Origin: Agmasoma carcini (nom. nud.)
Lineage: Eukaryota; Microsporidia; Thelohaniidae
Assembly (NCBI GenBank): GCA_029232285.1
Contig: JAOXFI010000040.1
Span: 1-29,560, forward strand
Direction: 5' to 3'
Length of the DNA stretch: 29,560 nucleotides
Shown: piece by piece, positions 18,335 to 25,805 of the stretch
How positions within the stretch are numbered: position 1 is the first letter of the stretch
Layout: each line of letters starts with the position of its first letter
Made by a program: the position numbers and the translations under genes
Notes under the pieces: generated by a model
Told to the model about the DNA's origin: nothing
What the model saw: the letters and a program-made list of their open reading frames with translations, nothing else
The model's database searches: none

Positions 18335-19693
18335 ATGCAAGACAAAAAGTTGAATGCTGATGGAAGTAAAAGAACGTTGTATGTTAATAAGTATGATAGA
18401 GATGATGATATGGAAAGTTCTAGTGTGTATGATAGTAAATATGAGAGTAATAATGATTATATAAGTGAATATAGAAATAAGAATGATTTTAGAGGTGAAT
18501 ATAACTATAAGAGAAGTGAATATAAAAAAGATAATAATTATGATAGGTATAATAATAGAAAAAGTGGTAATTATGATGGCTATGATAGGTATGATGATTA
18601 TGATAAGCATGACAGGCATGATAACTATAATAGATATGATAAGCGTGATAACTATGACAGATATGATAACTATAATAAGTCTGATGATTATAATAAGCGT
18701 GATAGGCATGTTAAATATGATAACTATAATAAGTCTGATGATTATAATAAGCGTGATAACTATGACAGATATGATAACTATAATAAGTCTGATGATTATA
18801 ATAAGCGTGATAGGCATGATGACTCTAATAGGCACGGTGGATATAATAAGCGTGATAACTATGACAGGTATGATAACTATAATAGGTCTGATGATTATGA
18901 TAAGCGTGATAGGCATGATGGTTATTATAAGCGTGATAGGCATGTTAAATATGATGACTATAATAGGCACGGTGGATATGATAAGCGTGATAACTATGAT
19001 AAACACGATAGGCATGTTAGATATGATGATTATGATAAACGTGATAAATATGATAACTATAATACGTATGATAAGCATGATAACTATAATAGTTATGATG
19101 ATATTAATTTTAGCAGATATCACTTCAAGAAAAATGATCAATATATTTATAATAATAGAAATATTGATAGATATGCTATAAAGAATGATAAGTATAATAT
19201 AGATAGTGATAAGTATAGTATAGATAGTGGTAAATATAGTATAGATAGTGATAATACTATCAATAAGTGTAATATAAAATATGACACAAATAAGTGTAAT
19301 ATAAATAGTGATAAGAATAATATAAATAAATATAACATAAATACCACAGATAATATAAATACTATCAATGAATATAATTTCATATATAGCTTTGAAAGTG
19401 AAGAATGTAACAATGTAAGCTTTAAGAAAAGAAGACCAACTCTTGTTGACTGCCCAACCAATTATTTAAGTGTTAATGTTGAAAAATGTGTAAAAAAAAT
19501 TGAATTAGAAAATTATTTAAAATCTTTGAATATTGATTATGAATATTTTGACATAAGAATTAATTATAGAAAAGGTTATGTGACTAGTTGTATGATAAAA
19601 TTTGATAATGTAAATAGTTGTATCGAAGCTAAGAAGGTTTTGATAAGGAAGAGCTTATTTGGTAAAATGTTAGAGGTTTATTATGTTGATTAG
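18335..19693 (+). CDS. Second RRM protein with hyper-repetitive Asp/Tyr/Asn/Arg/Lys tract
   Basis: Protein of 452 residues whose C-terminus (about 376-451) has an RRM-like pattern. Strand one is NYLSVNVEK, a helix ends in LENYLKSLN, the RNP1-like segment is KGYVTSCMIKF, and the last strand is KMLEVYYVD. The helix, spacing and end resemble the upstream gene's RRM, but RNP1 has an insertion. Residues about 66-258 are a run of imperfect repeats of RYDNYNKSDDYNKRDNYD type. Residues 280-345 hold NIDSDKYSIDSGKY-like repeats. The tract is almost purely polar and aromatic and should be disordered. Start at 18335; an earlier ATG at 18315 is out of frame. Function is unknown, most likely RNA binding. 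A tandem duplicate of the gene before it is my inference from order and domain layout. Confidence 0.72.
   Translation: MQDKKLNADGSKRTLYVNKYDRDDDMESSSVYDSKYESNNDYISEYRNKNDFRGEYNYKRSEYKKDNNYDRYNNRKSGNYDGYDRYDDYDKHDRHDNYNRYDKRDNYDRYDNYNKSDDYNKRDRHVKYDNYNKSDDYNKRDNYDRYDNYNKSDDYNKRDRHDDSNRHGGYNKRDNYDRYDNYNRSDDYDKRDRHDGYYKRDRHVKYDDYNRHGGYDKRDNYDKHDRHVRYDDYDKRDKYDNYNTYDKHDNYNSYDDINFSRYHFKKNDQYIYNNRNIDRYAIKNDKYNIDSDKYSIDSGKYSIDSDNTINKCNIKYDTNKCNINSDKNNINKYNINTTDNINTINEYNFIYSFESEECNNVSFKKRRPTLVDCPTNYLSVNVEKCVKKIELENYLKSLNIDYEYFDIRINYRKGYVTSCMIKFDNVNSCIEAKKVLIRKSLFGKMLEVYYVD
18530..19110 (+). repeat. Long in-frame repeat tract in the second RRM gene
   Basis: The words GATAACTATAATAAG, TCTGATGATTATAATAAGCG and TGATAGGCATG recur dozens of times with a trinucleotide-multiple period. 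Because units avoid stops in several frames, a 279-codon minus frame and a 238-codon plus frame also stay open across it; both read as Ile-rich low-complexity and are not genes. Confidence 0.93.
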
Positions 19694-19938
19694 TTATATA
19701 GTAATAATATATGGTAATAGTGGATGGTTATACATTAATATATACTAACAATAATATAAAATAATATACTAACAACAAAATATACTAACAATAATAATAT
19801 AAAATAATATACTAACAACAAAATATACTAACAATAATATACTAACATTTATATACTATACTAGTAATAATATACAAACAATAATATACTAACAATAATA
19901 ACAACATATAATAATAATAAAATTTTTTACAATTGACC
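19694..19938. repeat. AATATACTAACAACAA minisatellite before eIF2 beta
   Basis: Repeated AATATACTAACAACAAAAT and AATAATATACTAACA words fill most of the gap from about 19730 to 19910. The start region is ACAATTGACCATGG. Confidence 0.88.
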
Positions 19939-20463
19939 ATGGATTCAGATAGTGACACTTCAAGCTCTGATAGCTTAGGATGGGGTGCTAACATTAAGCT
20001 AAAATGCTCAAGTAAGAAGAATGCCCAACATGAAAGCGGTCCTTTGAATTATTTCACACTCCTTAACACTGCCATGCAAGAACTCAACAGGGCCAATGAA
20101 AATGATGAAAAAATAAGATTACCATTAAAGGTAAGTAGAAAATCAAGAAGAACCTTCATAAATATCACTGACATCGCTGATAGCATAAATAGAGAACCTG
20201 ATGCTCTTAAGAATTACTTTTGTAAAAAATTAATGGTCGAAGGCAACCTAGAAAAGGACGGTTCTTTAATTCTTTATGGTTCACATATGCAGCACACCAT
20301 TGAAAAATATTTGAAAATGTTTGTTGATAAATTTGTAATTTGCAGTTCATGTGGTAATTATAACAATACTGAAATTATTAAGAAAAACAAAATATTTTAT
20401 TTAAATTGTGATAACTGTGGATCAAGTACGTATTTAGGTAGTAATTTAGATAGTATTGAATAA
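19939..20463 (+). CDS. Translation initiation factor eIF2, beta subunit
   Basis: Subunit of the eIF2 complex that brings initiator Met-tRNA to the ribosome. From the ATG at 19939 it has 174 residues. The acidic/serine N-terminus MDSDSDTSSSDSLGWG leads into the conserved alpha/beta domain (about 38-130). That domain includes RKSRRTFINITDIADSINR and the segment ending in YFCKKLMVEGNLEKDGSLIL. The C-terminal C2-C2 zinc ribbon has CSSC at 135/138 and CDNC at 157/160, then GSSTYLG. An upstream in-frame TTG is not a credible start, and CC directly before ATG supports 19939. The lysine K-boxes that bind eIF5 and eIF2B-epsilon in yeast are missing. The stop overlaps AATAAA (20459-20464). Confidence 0.92.
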   Translation: MDSDSDTSSSDSLGWGANIKLKCSSKKNAQHESGPLNYFTLLNTAMQELNRANENDEKIRLPLKVSRKSRRTFINITDIADSINREPDALKNYFCKKLMVEGNLEKDGSLILYGSHMQHTIEKYLKMFVDKFVICSSCGNYNNTEIIKKNKIFYLNCDNCGSSTYLGSNLDSIE

Positions 20464-20789
20464 ATTTATAATATTAGAATAATTATTTGTGATGGAGGGG
20501 GGTTATATAGATTTTTTTAGATATAATTTATTTATGCAAAATAATAATAATTTTTTTAGATATAATTTATTTATGCAAAATAATAACAATTTTTTTTAGA
20601 TATAATTTATTTATGCAAAATAATAATAATTTTTCTAATATTTTTTTAAGTATAATTTATTTAATAATTTTTTTAAGTATAATTTATTTATGCAAAACAA
20701 TAATAATTTTTCTAATATTTTTTTAAGTATAATTTATTTAATAATTTTTTTAAGTATAACTTATTTATGCAAAATAATAAAAATTTTTT
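20464..20789. repeat. Iterated 37-45 bp promoter-like repeat before the ORC gene
   Basis: The unit TTTTTTAGATATAATTTATT followed by TATGCAAAATAATAATAA recurs about five to seven times from 20508. In later copies TTTTTTAAGTATAATTTATT replaces part of it. The last copy ends AAAATAATAAAAATTTTTTATG, that is, at the start codon itself. Each unit holds an ATAATTTATTTATG core. It looks like the gene's own start-proximal region has been copied. Confidence 0.9.
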
Positions 20790-21719
20790 ATGACAATACC
20801 AGGAAGAGAAAAAGAATATGAAGTCATTAAGAATCATCTTGAATTGTTTAGAATGCATGAAAAGGGTTCTATCATCTACGTAAGTGGTGTTCCTGGCAGT
20901 GGAAAGACTTTTACAATACAAAACCTACTTCAATACTTAGATTTTGATCATTTATACTTAAATTGTTCAACCCTCAAAGCTAAAAAGGATATTTATAAAA
21001 ATATCAAATTTAATTGCATGAAAAATCCAAAATCACCATATTTAAACTATTTAAGAGACCATTTCCAATATTGTGACTCTCTACATCTACTTATCATTGA
21101 TGAAATAGACTTTCTATTGAGCAAACAAATTTATTATAACTTATTTGAACTACCTTACTTATCTAATTCAAAATTACAACTTATATTAATAAGTAATAAT
21201 TTAGGTAATTTAAATAGTAAAATAGAAAGTAGAATAGGTAAGAATAGGTTAGAGTTCAAGCCTTACACTTCTGATCAGCTTAAATTAATATTAAAGACCA
21301 GTAAAGATAAAATAACAAACTCGAATGTATTAAATTACATAACTAAGAAGGTTGCCAGTACGACGGGTGATTTTAGAATGATAAAAAATTTAAATTGTAA
21401 TAAAATGAACATAAATTGCTTAAATGAAGCTTTTAAGAAGCAAAACAAGCCTTTAATAGCATTTTTTATTGATAATTTAAGTGAAAATGAGAAATTATTG
21501 ATATTTCTTAATAAAAAGCAAAAAAGTATTGTGAAGTGGTTTGTAGATTATAAAATTTATTGTAATATGAAAAAAAAAGTTAATATTAATTTTTATGAGT
21601 TTAGAAATGATGTTTTTAACTTAGTTGAATATGGAATTTATAAAAATAAAAGTGATATTTATGTTAATAATTATTTAGAAATGGAGATTGAGAGGTTGAT
21701 TGATTTTAATAAATATTAG
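20790..21719 (+). CDS. Orc1/Cdc6-family AAA+ ATPase
   Basis: Replication-initiation ATPase of the Orc1/Cdc6 family, expected on chromatin at origins. The N-terminal PGREKEYEVIKNHL box is typical. Walker A is GVPGSGKT (33-40), followed by LYLNCSTL. Walker B is LLIIDEID (100-107), sensor 1 is ISNNLGNLNSKIESRIG (134-150) with the arginine of SRIG as a finger candidate, then RLEFKPYTSDQL as in Orc1. Sensor 2 is GDFRMIKNL (193-201). The C-terminal 90 residues fit a winged helix. At 309 residues it lacks the BAH domain of full-length Orc1 and any long N-terminal tail of Cdc6, so I cannot say which of the two it is; the sensor 1 region looks more like Orc1. The start follows directly on the repeated upstream unit. 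Confidence 0.85.
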   Translation: MTIPGREKEYEVIKNHLELFRMHEKGSIIYVSGVPGSGKTFTIQNLLQYLDFDHLYLNCSTLKAKKDIYKNIKFNCMKNPKSPYLNYLRDHFQYCDSLHLLIIDEIDFLLSKQIYYNLFELPYLSNSKLQLILISNNLGNLNSKIESRIGKNRLEFKPYTSDQLKLILKTSKDKITNSNVLNYITKKVASTTGDFRMIKNLNCNKMNINCLNEAFKKQNKPLIAFFIDNLSENEKLLIFLNKKQKSIVKWFVDYKIYCNMKKKVNINFYEFRNDVFNLVEYGIYKNKSDIYVNNYLEMEIERLIDFNKY

Positions 21720-21908
21720 TAAAGAGATATGTTGGGATATAGTGAGGTTATGGATTAAGGTGGAATTGTGGTAAGATTATAGATATATGGTTAGATATAG
21801 TGGGATTACGGTTAGATATAATGGGATTACAGTTAGATATAGTGGGATTACAGTTAGCTTAGTTAGTTAAACACATAAATGGTCTTGAACTATTCAAAAA
21901 ATATTTAT
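21720..21908. repeat. GTTAGATATAGTGGGATTACA repeat
   Basis: About four to five copies of a 21-bp unit GTTAGATATAGTGGGATTACA (variants ATAATGGG and ATTACGG) lie between about 21735 and 21860, in the gap between the convergent ORC and Yos1-like genes. Confidence 0.9.
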
Positions 21909-22130
21909 TTAAAAGAATAAAGATAATAACTTAGAAGTTCCTATCATTATACATGCAATAGAAACATACAAACTTAATCTAGAGCCAACGACTGAGAATT
22001 TATAAGGAAGTGAAGCCCAACCTGATTTACGTTGTATTAAAGAAGGAAAGCGTCTACGTAAATACGTTGTAGTGCAAACACATAGAATTATAAGTCTGAT
22101 AAAAGAATTGAAATTGTAAAGTGCTGACAT
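21909..22130 (-). CDS. Small two-segment membrane protein, Yos1/IER3IP1-like
   Basis: Seventy-three residues, clearly richer in G+C than its flanks, as expected of a conserved gene. Segment one is about residues 4-21 (LYNFNSFIRLIILCVCTT). It is followed by RRRF at 25-28, LI at 31-32 and GW at 37-38. A second hydrophobic segment runs about 53-72 after VVGSRLS, ending LLSLFF. The order LYxxxxxxxLxxCV, xRF, GW, then an R-containing turn and a C-terminal hydrophobic segment is the layout of Yos1 (IER3IP1 in animals). Yos1 is a COPII-vesicle protein needed for ER-to-Golgi transport and has about 80 residues. Similarity is by eye only. ATCCAAACAT precedes the ATG. If not Yos1, it is still likely a real short membrane protein. 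Confidence 0.55.
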   Translation of the reverse strand: MSALYNFNSFIRLIILCVCTTTYLRRRFPSLIQRKSGWASLPYKFSVVGSRLSLYVSIACIMIGTSKLLSLFF

Positions 22131-22189
22131 ATGTTTGGATAATAAAATTTTTTAAAATAAATAATAGATATAGTTAGATTAGCATATAA

Positions 22190-22598
22190 TAGGCATGTAG
22201 TGGACATATATGACCGAGTATGGACTAGTCATCACTAGTCTGACTATGACCGAACATGGGTGATTATGGCCGAACATGGGTGATTATGGCCGAACATGAC
22301 TAGTCATCACTGGCCTGACTATGACCGAACATGGGTGATTATGGCCGAACATGACTAGTCATCACTGGCCTGACTATGACCGAACATGACTAACCATCAC
22401 TGGCCTGACTATGACCGAACATGACTAACCATCATCGGCATGATCTGAATATCTGAATATCCAACATATACCACGACCGATATGACCAACCATTTGATAT
22501 GACCGAACATCATCTTACCATCACCACGACCAATATAGCCAACCATCTGATATGACAGAACATCATCTGACCATCACCTGACCAACATATAACATTAT
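22190..22598. repeat. GACCGAACATG minisatellite with palindromic core
   Basis: Units such as CATGACTAGTCATCACTGGC plus CTGACTATGACCGAA, and GGTGATTATGGCCGAACATG, recur from about 22200 to 22430. A degenerate tail of GACCGA/ACCATC words runs to 22590. ATGACTAGTCAT inside the unit is a perfect 12-bp palindrome. The array reaches the 3' end of the Nop9-like gene. Confidence 0.92.
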
Positions 22599-23906
22599 TT
22601 AATCTATTTTATTATTTACTTTCATTATTCTATCCTTAGCATATCCTGTCGTATTCTGTATCAAACTCTTAACTATATAATCTTTATTAGACCAGCTGTC
22701 TAACCTATCAAATATTTGAATATATTTGTTAAAAAACTTAATTTTTTCATTTCTATCAAAACTACCAAACAAAAACCCTTCAATAAGAATTCTTCCTCCT
22801 TTCTGAGTGGCCCATCTATTCTTAAAATGTTTAACAAATGATGAATTGACTTCAAACTTATTATTTGGAAGAGCCATTAATTTAGAAATAAAATTACAAA
22901 ATTTGTGTATTAAAGAACCATCATGAGCAAATACAAGATTAAATAATTCCTCATTGTTGTAAAAATTATAAATTTGATTTAAATGATCAAAATGTTCAAA
23001 TTTTATGAAAGAAATACCAAAATTTAAAATGATGTTACTATTCAATGAAAAATCATTAATATTTAAATTATTAAATAGATTTATGCAATCGTAATACAAA
23101 ATAAATTTTTGAATAAAAAAATTAGCTTGTTTGTCCTTGCAAAGCAAATTGAAGTCATCTTTGATTTTTGAATATAATTTTGATAAGTGATTTTTTCTAG
23201 AAATTGAACATAAAGATTCTAGAAAAAAATAATCTTTTTTGTCTAAGCATAAATCAATGATTGATTTTGATTTAGTGATGCATAAATAAGTGGATAAAGT
23301 TGTTAAATGGTTTTTTTCCTTTATATTTTTTATATTTGATTTAAAAAATGATTTATATTCATCAAATATCTCATTATAATTATTGCCTATCTTATTATTA
23401 TAATTTTCATTATTATTATTGTCTATCTTATTATTATCAAAATTTTCATTATTATAATTTTCATTATTATTATTATCAAGTATCTCATTATTATAATTTT
23501 CATTATTATTGTCTATCTTATTAATACTCATAAACTTAAATATTTTTCTTAATACAAATGTTGAATTATTATTAAAAAAAAAATTACTTAAATTATCAAT
23601 TTCAATATTAACATTAAAATCTTCAATTTTTTTATATTTAAGTTCATAAAATCTATCAAAAATCTTTTCAACTACTCTTGATCCTATTTTTTTATAACTA
23701 ATCTTAATTCCTACAGCTTTTAAATAATTTTTTAGCTGATCTGAATTGCTTATGCTGATAAGAGTCTCTAAGTTATGACTTGCACTTTGTGATGTTGATA
23801 ATTTATATAAATCTTTGTTTATTTCTTCATAAATGTTATCTATTGTGTTTATATCTAAATCATCGTTAAGATTTAATTGTTTTAGATAAAGTTCAGATTT
23901 GTGCAT
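22599..23906 (-). CDS. Nop9-like Pumilio-repeat protein
   Basis: Probable nucleolar RNA-binding protein of the divergent Pumilio family (Nop9; Puf6 is the alternative), involved in small-subunit rRNA maturation. Pumilio-like helical signatures are SHNLETLI (43-50), KKIGSRVVEKIFDRF (72-86), KDKQANFFIQKFI (257-269), GGRILIEGFLFGS (370-382) and KDYIVKSLIQNTTGYAKDRI (408-427). Repeats are spread over the whole chain rather than packed in one block, as in Nop9. Residues 131-178 are a low-complexity Asn/Glu/Tyr insert between repeats. At 435 residues it is shorter than yeast Nop9 (about 666). The coding-strand context TTTTTTTCCC directly before ATG supports the start. The exact family member is uncertain. 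Confidence 0.65.
   Translation of the reverse strand: MHKSELYLKQLNLNDDLDINTIDNIYEEINKDLYKLSTSQSASHNLETLISISNSDQLKNYLKAVGIKISYKKIGSRVVEKIFDRFYELKYKKIEDFNVNIEIDNLSNFFFNNNSTFVLRKIFKFMSINKIDNNNENYNNEILDNNNNENYNNENFDNNKIDNNNNENYNNKIGNNYNEIFDEYKSFFKSNIKNIKEKNHLTTLSTYLCITKSKSIIDLCLDKKDYFFLESLCSISRKNHLSKLYSKIKDDFNLLCKDKQANFFIQKFILYYDCINLFNNLNINDFSLNSNIILNFGISFIKFEHFDHLNQIYNFYNNEELFNLVFAHDGSLIHKFCNFISKLMALPNNKFEVNSSFVKHFKNRWATQKGGRILIEGFLFGSFDRNEKIKFFNKYIQIFDRLDSWSNKDYIVKSLIQNTTGYAKDRIMKVNNKID
23373..23516 (-). repeat. Asn-rich in-frame repeat inside the Nop9-like gene
   Basis: Repeated units encode NNNNENYNNE and KID/EILD variants. Length changes in multiples of three keep the frame. It probably forms a disordered loop between Pumilio helices. 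Confidence 0.92.
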
Positions 23907-23909
23907 GGG
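23907..23909 (-). promoter_or_regulatory. CCC signal before Nop9-like start
   Basis: On the minus strand TTTTTTTCCC abuts the ATG, a clear example of the C-tract start signal in this window. Confidence 0.5.
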
Positions 23910-23949
23910 AAAAAAATTTTAATAAAAAATATTTGAAAATAAAAATATG

Positions 23950-24330
23950 TTAGATTGACCATAACATGTCTTAGAATGTACTAATCTTAACATGTACTAG
24001 TCCTAACATGTACTAATCTTGGAATCATCCGACCCATCACTGACCCATCTGACCCATCCGACCATCTGACCATGTCTGACCCATCTGACCCATCTGACCC
24101 ATCCGACCCATCCGACCCATCTGACCCGTCTGACCCATCCGACCATCACTGACCCGTCTGACCCGTCTGACCCGTCTGACCCGTCTGACCCATCTGACCA
24201 TGTCTGACCCATCTGACCCGTCTGACCCATCCGACCATCCACACCATCAACACCCATCCGACTCCATCACACCATCACACCATCACACCATCAACACCCA
24301 TCCGACTCCATCACCTACTTATCCCAAAAA
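23950..24330. repeat. GACCCATCTGACCCGTCT minisatellite
   Basis: From about 24020 to 24250 it consists of 9-10 bp words GACCCATCT, GACCCATCC and GACCCGTCT with GACCATGTCT variants. It turns into CACACCATCAACACCCATCC at 24240-24320. Before it, CTAATCTTAACATGTACTAGTCC words form a small second repeat (about 23970-24015). It is the most GC-rich repeat here. The 84-codon minus frame across it is low complexity (Gly/Ser/Asp/Val/Trp) and not a gene. Confidence 0.93.
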
Positions 24331-24355
24331 TAAACATTTTTACAAATAATTTTTA

Positions 24356-24841
24356 TTATAAATTTGTAAAATAAACATTAGCACACTCATCCAAGTCCAT
24401 TTCTTTCTTATCTTCATATAAATCCTCGAATACAAATCTTGCTCTTTTTATTTTTGTAAATAAATCAAATCCTTCAAATATTTTTTCACTTTTACTATTA
24501 AAATCAAATATTTGTTTCTTTGTTATAACTTCAGTAGAAAAATCAAGATTTGAAGAATTAATTTTTATGCAATTTCTTGTTTCTTTAATTATTTTTAAAT
24601 AATTTTCACTAAATTTGCTTACTGCGTCTCTCCTCTTGAAGCATAAATTCCAAAATTTTTCGTTTGATTCTTCATTTTTAGCTCTTAATAGAAAAGATTT
24701 GTTAGAGTTAAGTAAAGTGCAGTTTTTCTCTATTAAAACGGTTAAATTGTTAAGAAACTTGTGATTTTCCTTTGTTATTGGTGGTAAAGCTCTTTTTATT
24801 TGTGAAATTATATGATCTACATCATGTATTTTTATTTTCAT
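24356..24841 (-). CDS. Unidentified 161-residue protein
   Basis: I do not recognise this gene. It has normal amino-acid variety, no signal peptide and no membrane segment. The N-terminal 100 residues look like long amphipathic helices (HKFLNNLTVLIEKNCTLL; FSENYLKIIKETRNCI). The C-terminal part is charged (EKIFEGFDLFTKIKRARFVF, then EDLYEDKKEMDLDE). Four cysteines are scattered without a zinc pattern. CC directly precedes the ATG on the coding strand, and AATAAA overlaps the TAA stop, the same signals as for recognised genes, so it is probably real. A small subunit of a helical complex (kinetochore, mediator or tether type) is possible but not shown. Confidence 0.7.
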   Translation of the reverse strand: MKIKIHDVDHIISQIKRALPPITKENHKFLNNLTVLIEKNCTLLNSNKSFLLRAKNEESNEKFWNLCFKRRDAVSKFSENYLKIIKETRNCIKINSSNLDFSTEVITKKQIFDFNSKSEKIFEGFDLFTKIKRARFVFEDLYEDKKEMDLDECANVYFTNL

Positions 24842-25077
24842 GGATTGGAAATTTTAAAAAAATATTTAAATTTTTAAATTTTTAAATATAAATGTATATT
24901 TATTTAATAAAAGATAGATATTTTTAAATAAAAGATAGATATTTTTAAATATAAGTAAATATTAAATTTTTAAAAAATATTTAAGTATTTAAATATAGAT
25001 AATTTTTTATTTATTTAATAAAAGATAGATATTTTTAAATAAAAGATAGACAATTTTTAAAATTATTTTTGAAAAAA
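24842..25077. repeat. AT-only repeat AAAAGATAGATATTTTTAAAT
   Basis: The unit AATAAAAGATAGATATTTTTAAAT recurs at least five times between about 24895 and 25060, mixed with TTTTAAATATTTAAAT words. It separates the tRNA gene from the 161-residue gene. Confidence 0.85.
25072..25077 (-). terminator. Pol III T-run after tRNA-Ala
   Basis: On the minus strand the tRNA 3' end (discriminator A at 25078) is followed at once by TTTTTT, a standard RNA polymerase III stop. Confidence 0.75.
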
Positions 25078-25149
25078 TGGAGCAGGCAGGTATCGAACCC
25101 ACGGCCTCTTACATGCAAAGCAAGCGCTCTACCACTGAGCTACAGCCCC
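25078..25149 (-). tRNA. tRNA-Ala (UGC)
   Basis: A 72-nt cloverleaf reads on the minus strand from GGGGCTGTAGCTCAGTGGTA. The anticodon stem is CTTGC/GTAAG around loop TTTGCAT, giving anticodon TGC (Ala). The T-arm is GTGGG-TTCGATA-CCTGC. The acceptor 3' strand CTGCTCC gives the G3:U70 wobble pair, the main alanine identity element. There is a U6-U67 mismatch in the acceptor stem. CCA is not encoded and there is no intron. A- and B-box sequences (TAGCTCAGTGG, GGTTCGATACC) are intact. Confidence 0.96.
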
Positions 25150-25258
25150 TTGTTTTAATATACAATTATAATTATAATATTAACACTAATCAATAACTTA
25201 GCTCTTATAGGTTACCTTAACTCCTTTTTTCTATAAATAAAAAATATATTTTTAATGC

Positions 25259-25576
25259 ATGTCTCACACAGTTAAAAGAAATACACAGAACAAAGTTCAC
25301 AGAAGTCAAGTTGATAGTGCTGAGTATAAACATGCTAAAGAGGAACAAAACAGAATTAAAAGAGAAGAAGAAGAGATATTGGAAGAACAACAACCTTTGA
25401 CTGGTCATCAACTTAAAATTGAAAAAGAAAAGAAGAAGAATGAAGAACTTAAGAAAATAAGAGAAATGGCAGCAGAAGAGGAGGAACGTGAAGTTAAATT
25501 AGCAAATATTAAAAAGGAAAAAGTTAAGGTTGTGACTGAAGAGAAATTTAAGAAAAGCTTTGGATCTTTTGAATAA
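25259..25576 (+). CDS. Small charged helical protein, possibly Lso2/CCDC124-like
   Basis: It has 105 residues, almost entirely Lys, Glu, Arg and Gln, and is predicted as one or two long helices. The basic N-terminus (VKRNTQNKVHRSQ) leads into a helix (EEQNRIKREEEEILEEQQ). A break at PLTGHQ is followed by KEKKKNEELKKIREMAAEEEE and a basic end KKEKVKVV. This succession (basic tail, helix, short break, KK-rich helix ending in xREMxAEEEE) resembles Lso2/CCDC124, a ribosome hibernation factor seen on microsporidian spore ribosomes. Low-complexity composition makes such a match weak. There is no CCC tract before the ATG; AATAAA overlaps the stop (25572-25577). It starts 110 bp from the divergent tRNA gene. 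Existence as a gene is likely, function uncertain. Confidence 0.65.
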   Translation: MSHTVKRNTQNKVHRSQVDSAEYKHAKEEQNRIKREEEEILEEQQPLTGHQLKIEKEKKKNEELKKIREMAAEEEEREVKLANIKKEKVKVVTEEKFKKSFGSFE

Positions 25577-25805
25577 AAATGAAATATCTTTGATATAAAA
25601 TGTCTTTAATATCTTTAGTAGAGAATACTCAGTATGTCTTTAATATATAATACTCTGTATATCTTTAATATATAATACTCTGTATATCTTTAATAGAGAA
25701 TACTCAGTATGTCTTTAATAGAGAATACTCAGTATATCTTATGTTTGTATATATTTTATACCTTTATAATTTTAAAAATTTTAAAAATTTTATATTTTTC
25801 TTACT
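25577..25805. repeat. ATATCTTTAATAGAGAATACTCAGT repeat
   Basis: Five to six copies of a roughly 27-bp unit (TATCTTTAATAGAGAATACTCAG, with TATATAATACTCTG variants) lie between about 25583 and 25742. The following 60 bp hold AAAATTTTAAAAATTTT just before the next start, an AAATTT-like signal. Confidence 0.92.

Noticed and set aside
18302..19141. 279-codon minus-strand frame and the 238-codon plus frame (18465-19181) across the second RRM gene
   Set aside because: Both are Ile/Met-rich low-complexity readings that stay open only because the repeat unit lacks stops in several frames.
21909..22140. Structured RNA (RNase P, SRP or snRNA) on the plus strand
   Set aside because: No conserved core motifs of these RNAs were found, whereas the minus-strand protein reading has family-like features.
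24003..24257. 84-codon minus-strand frame starting MGVDGVDG
   Set aside because: It is a direct reading of the GACCCATCT minisatellite, with Gly/Ser/Asp/Val/Trp only and no start signal.
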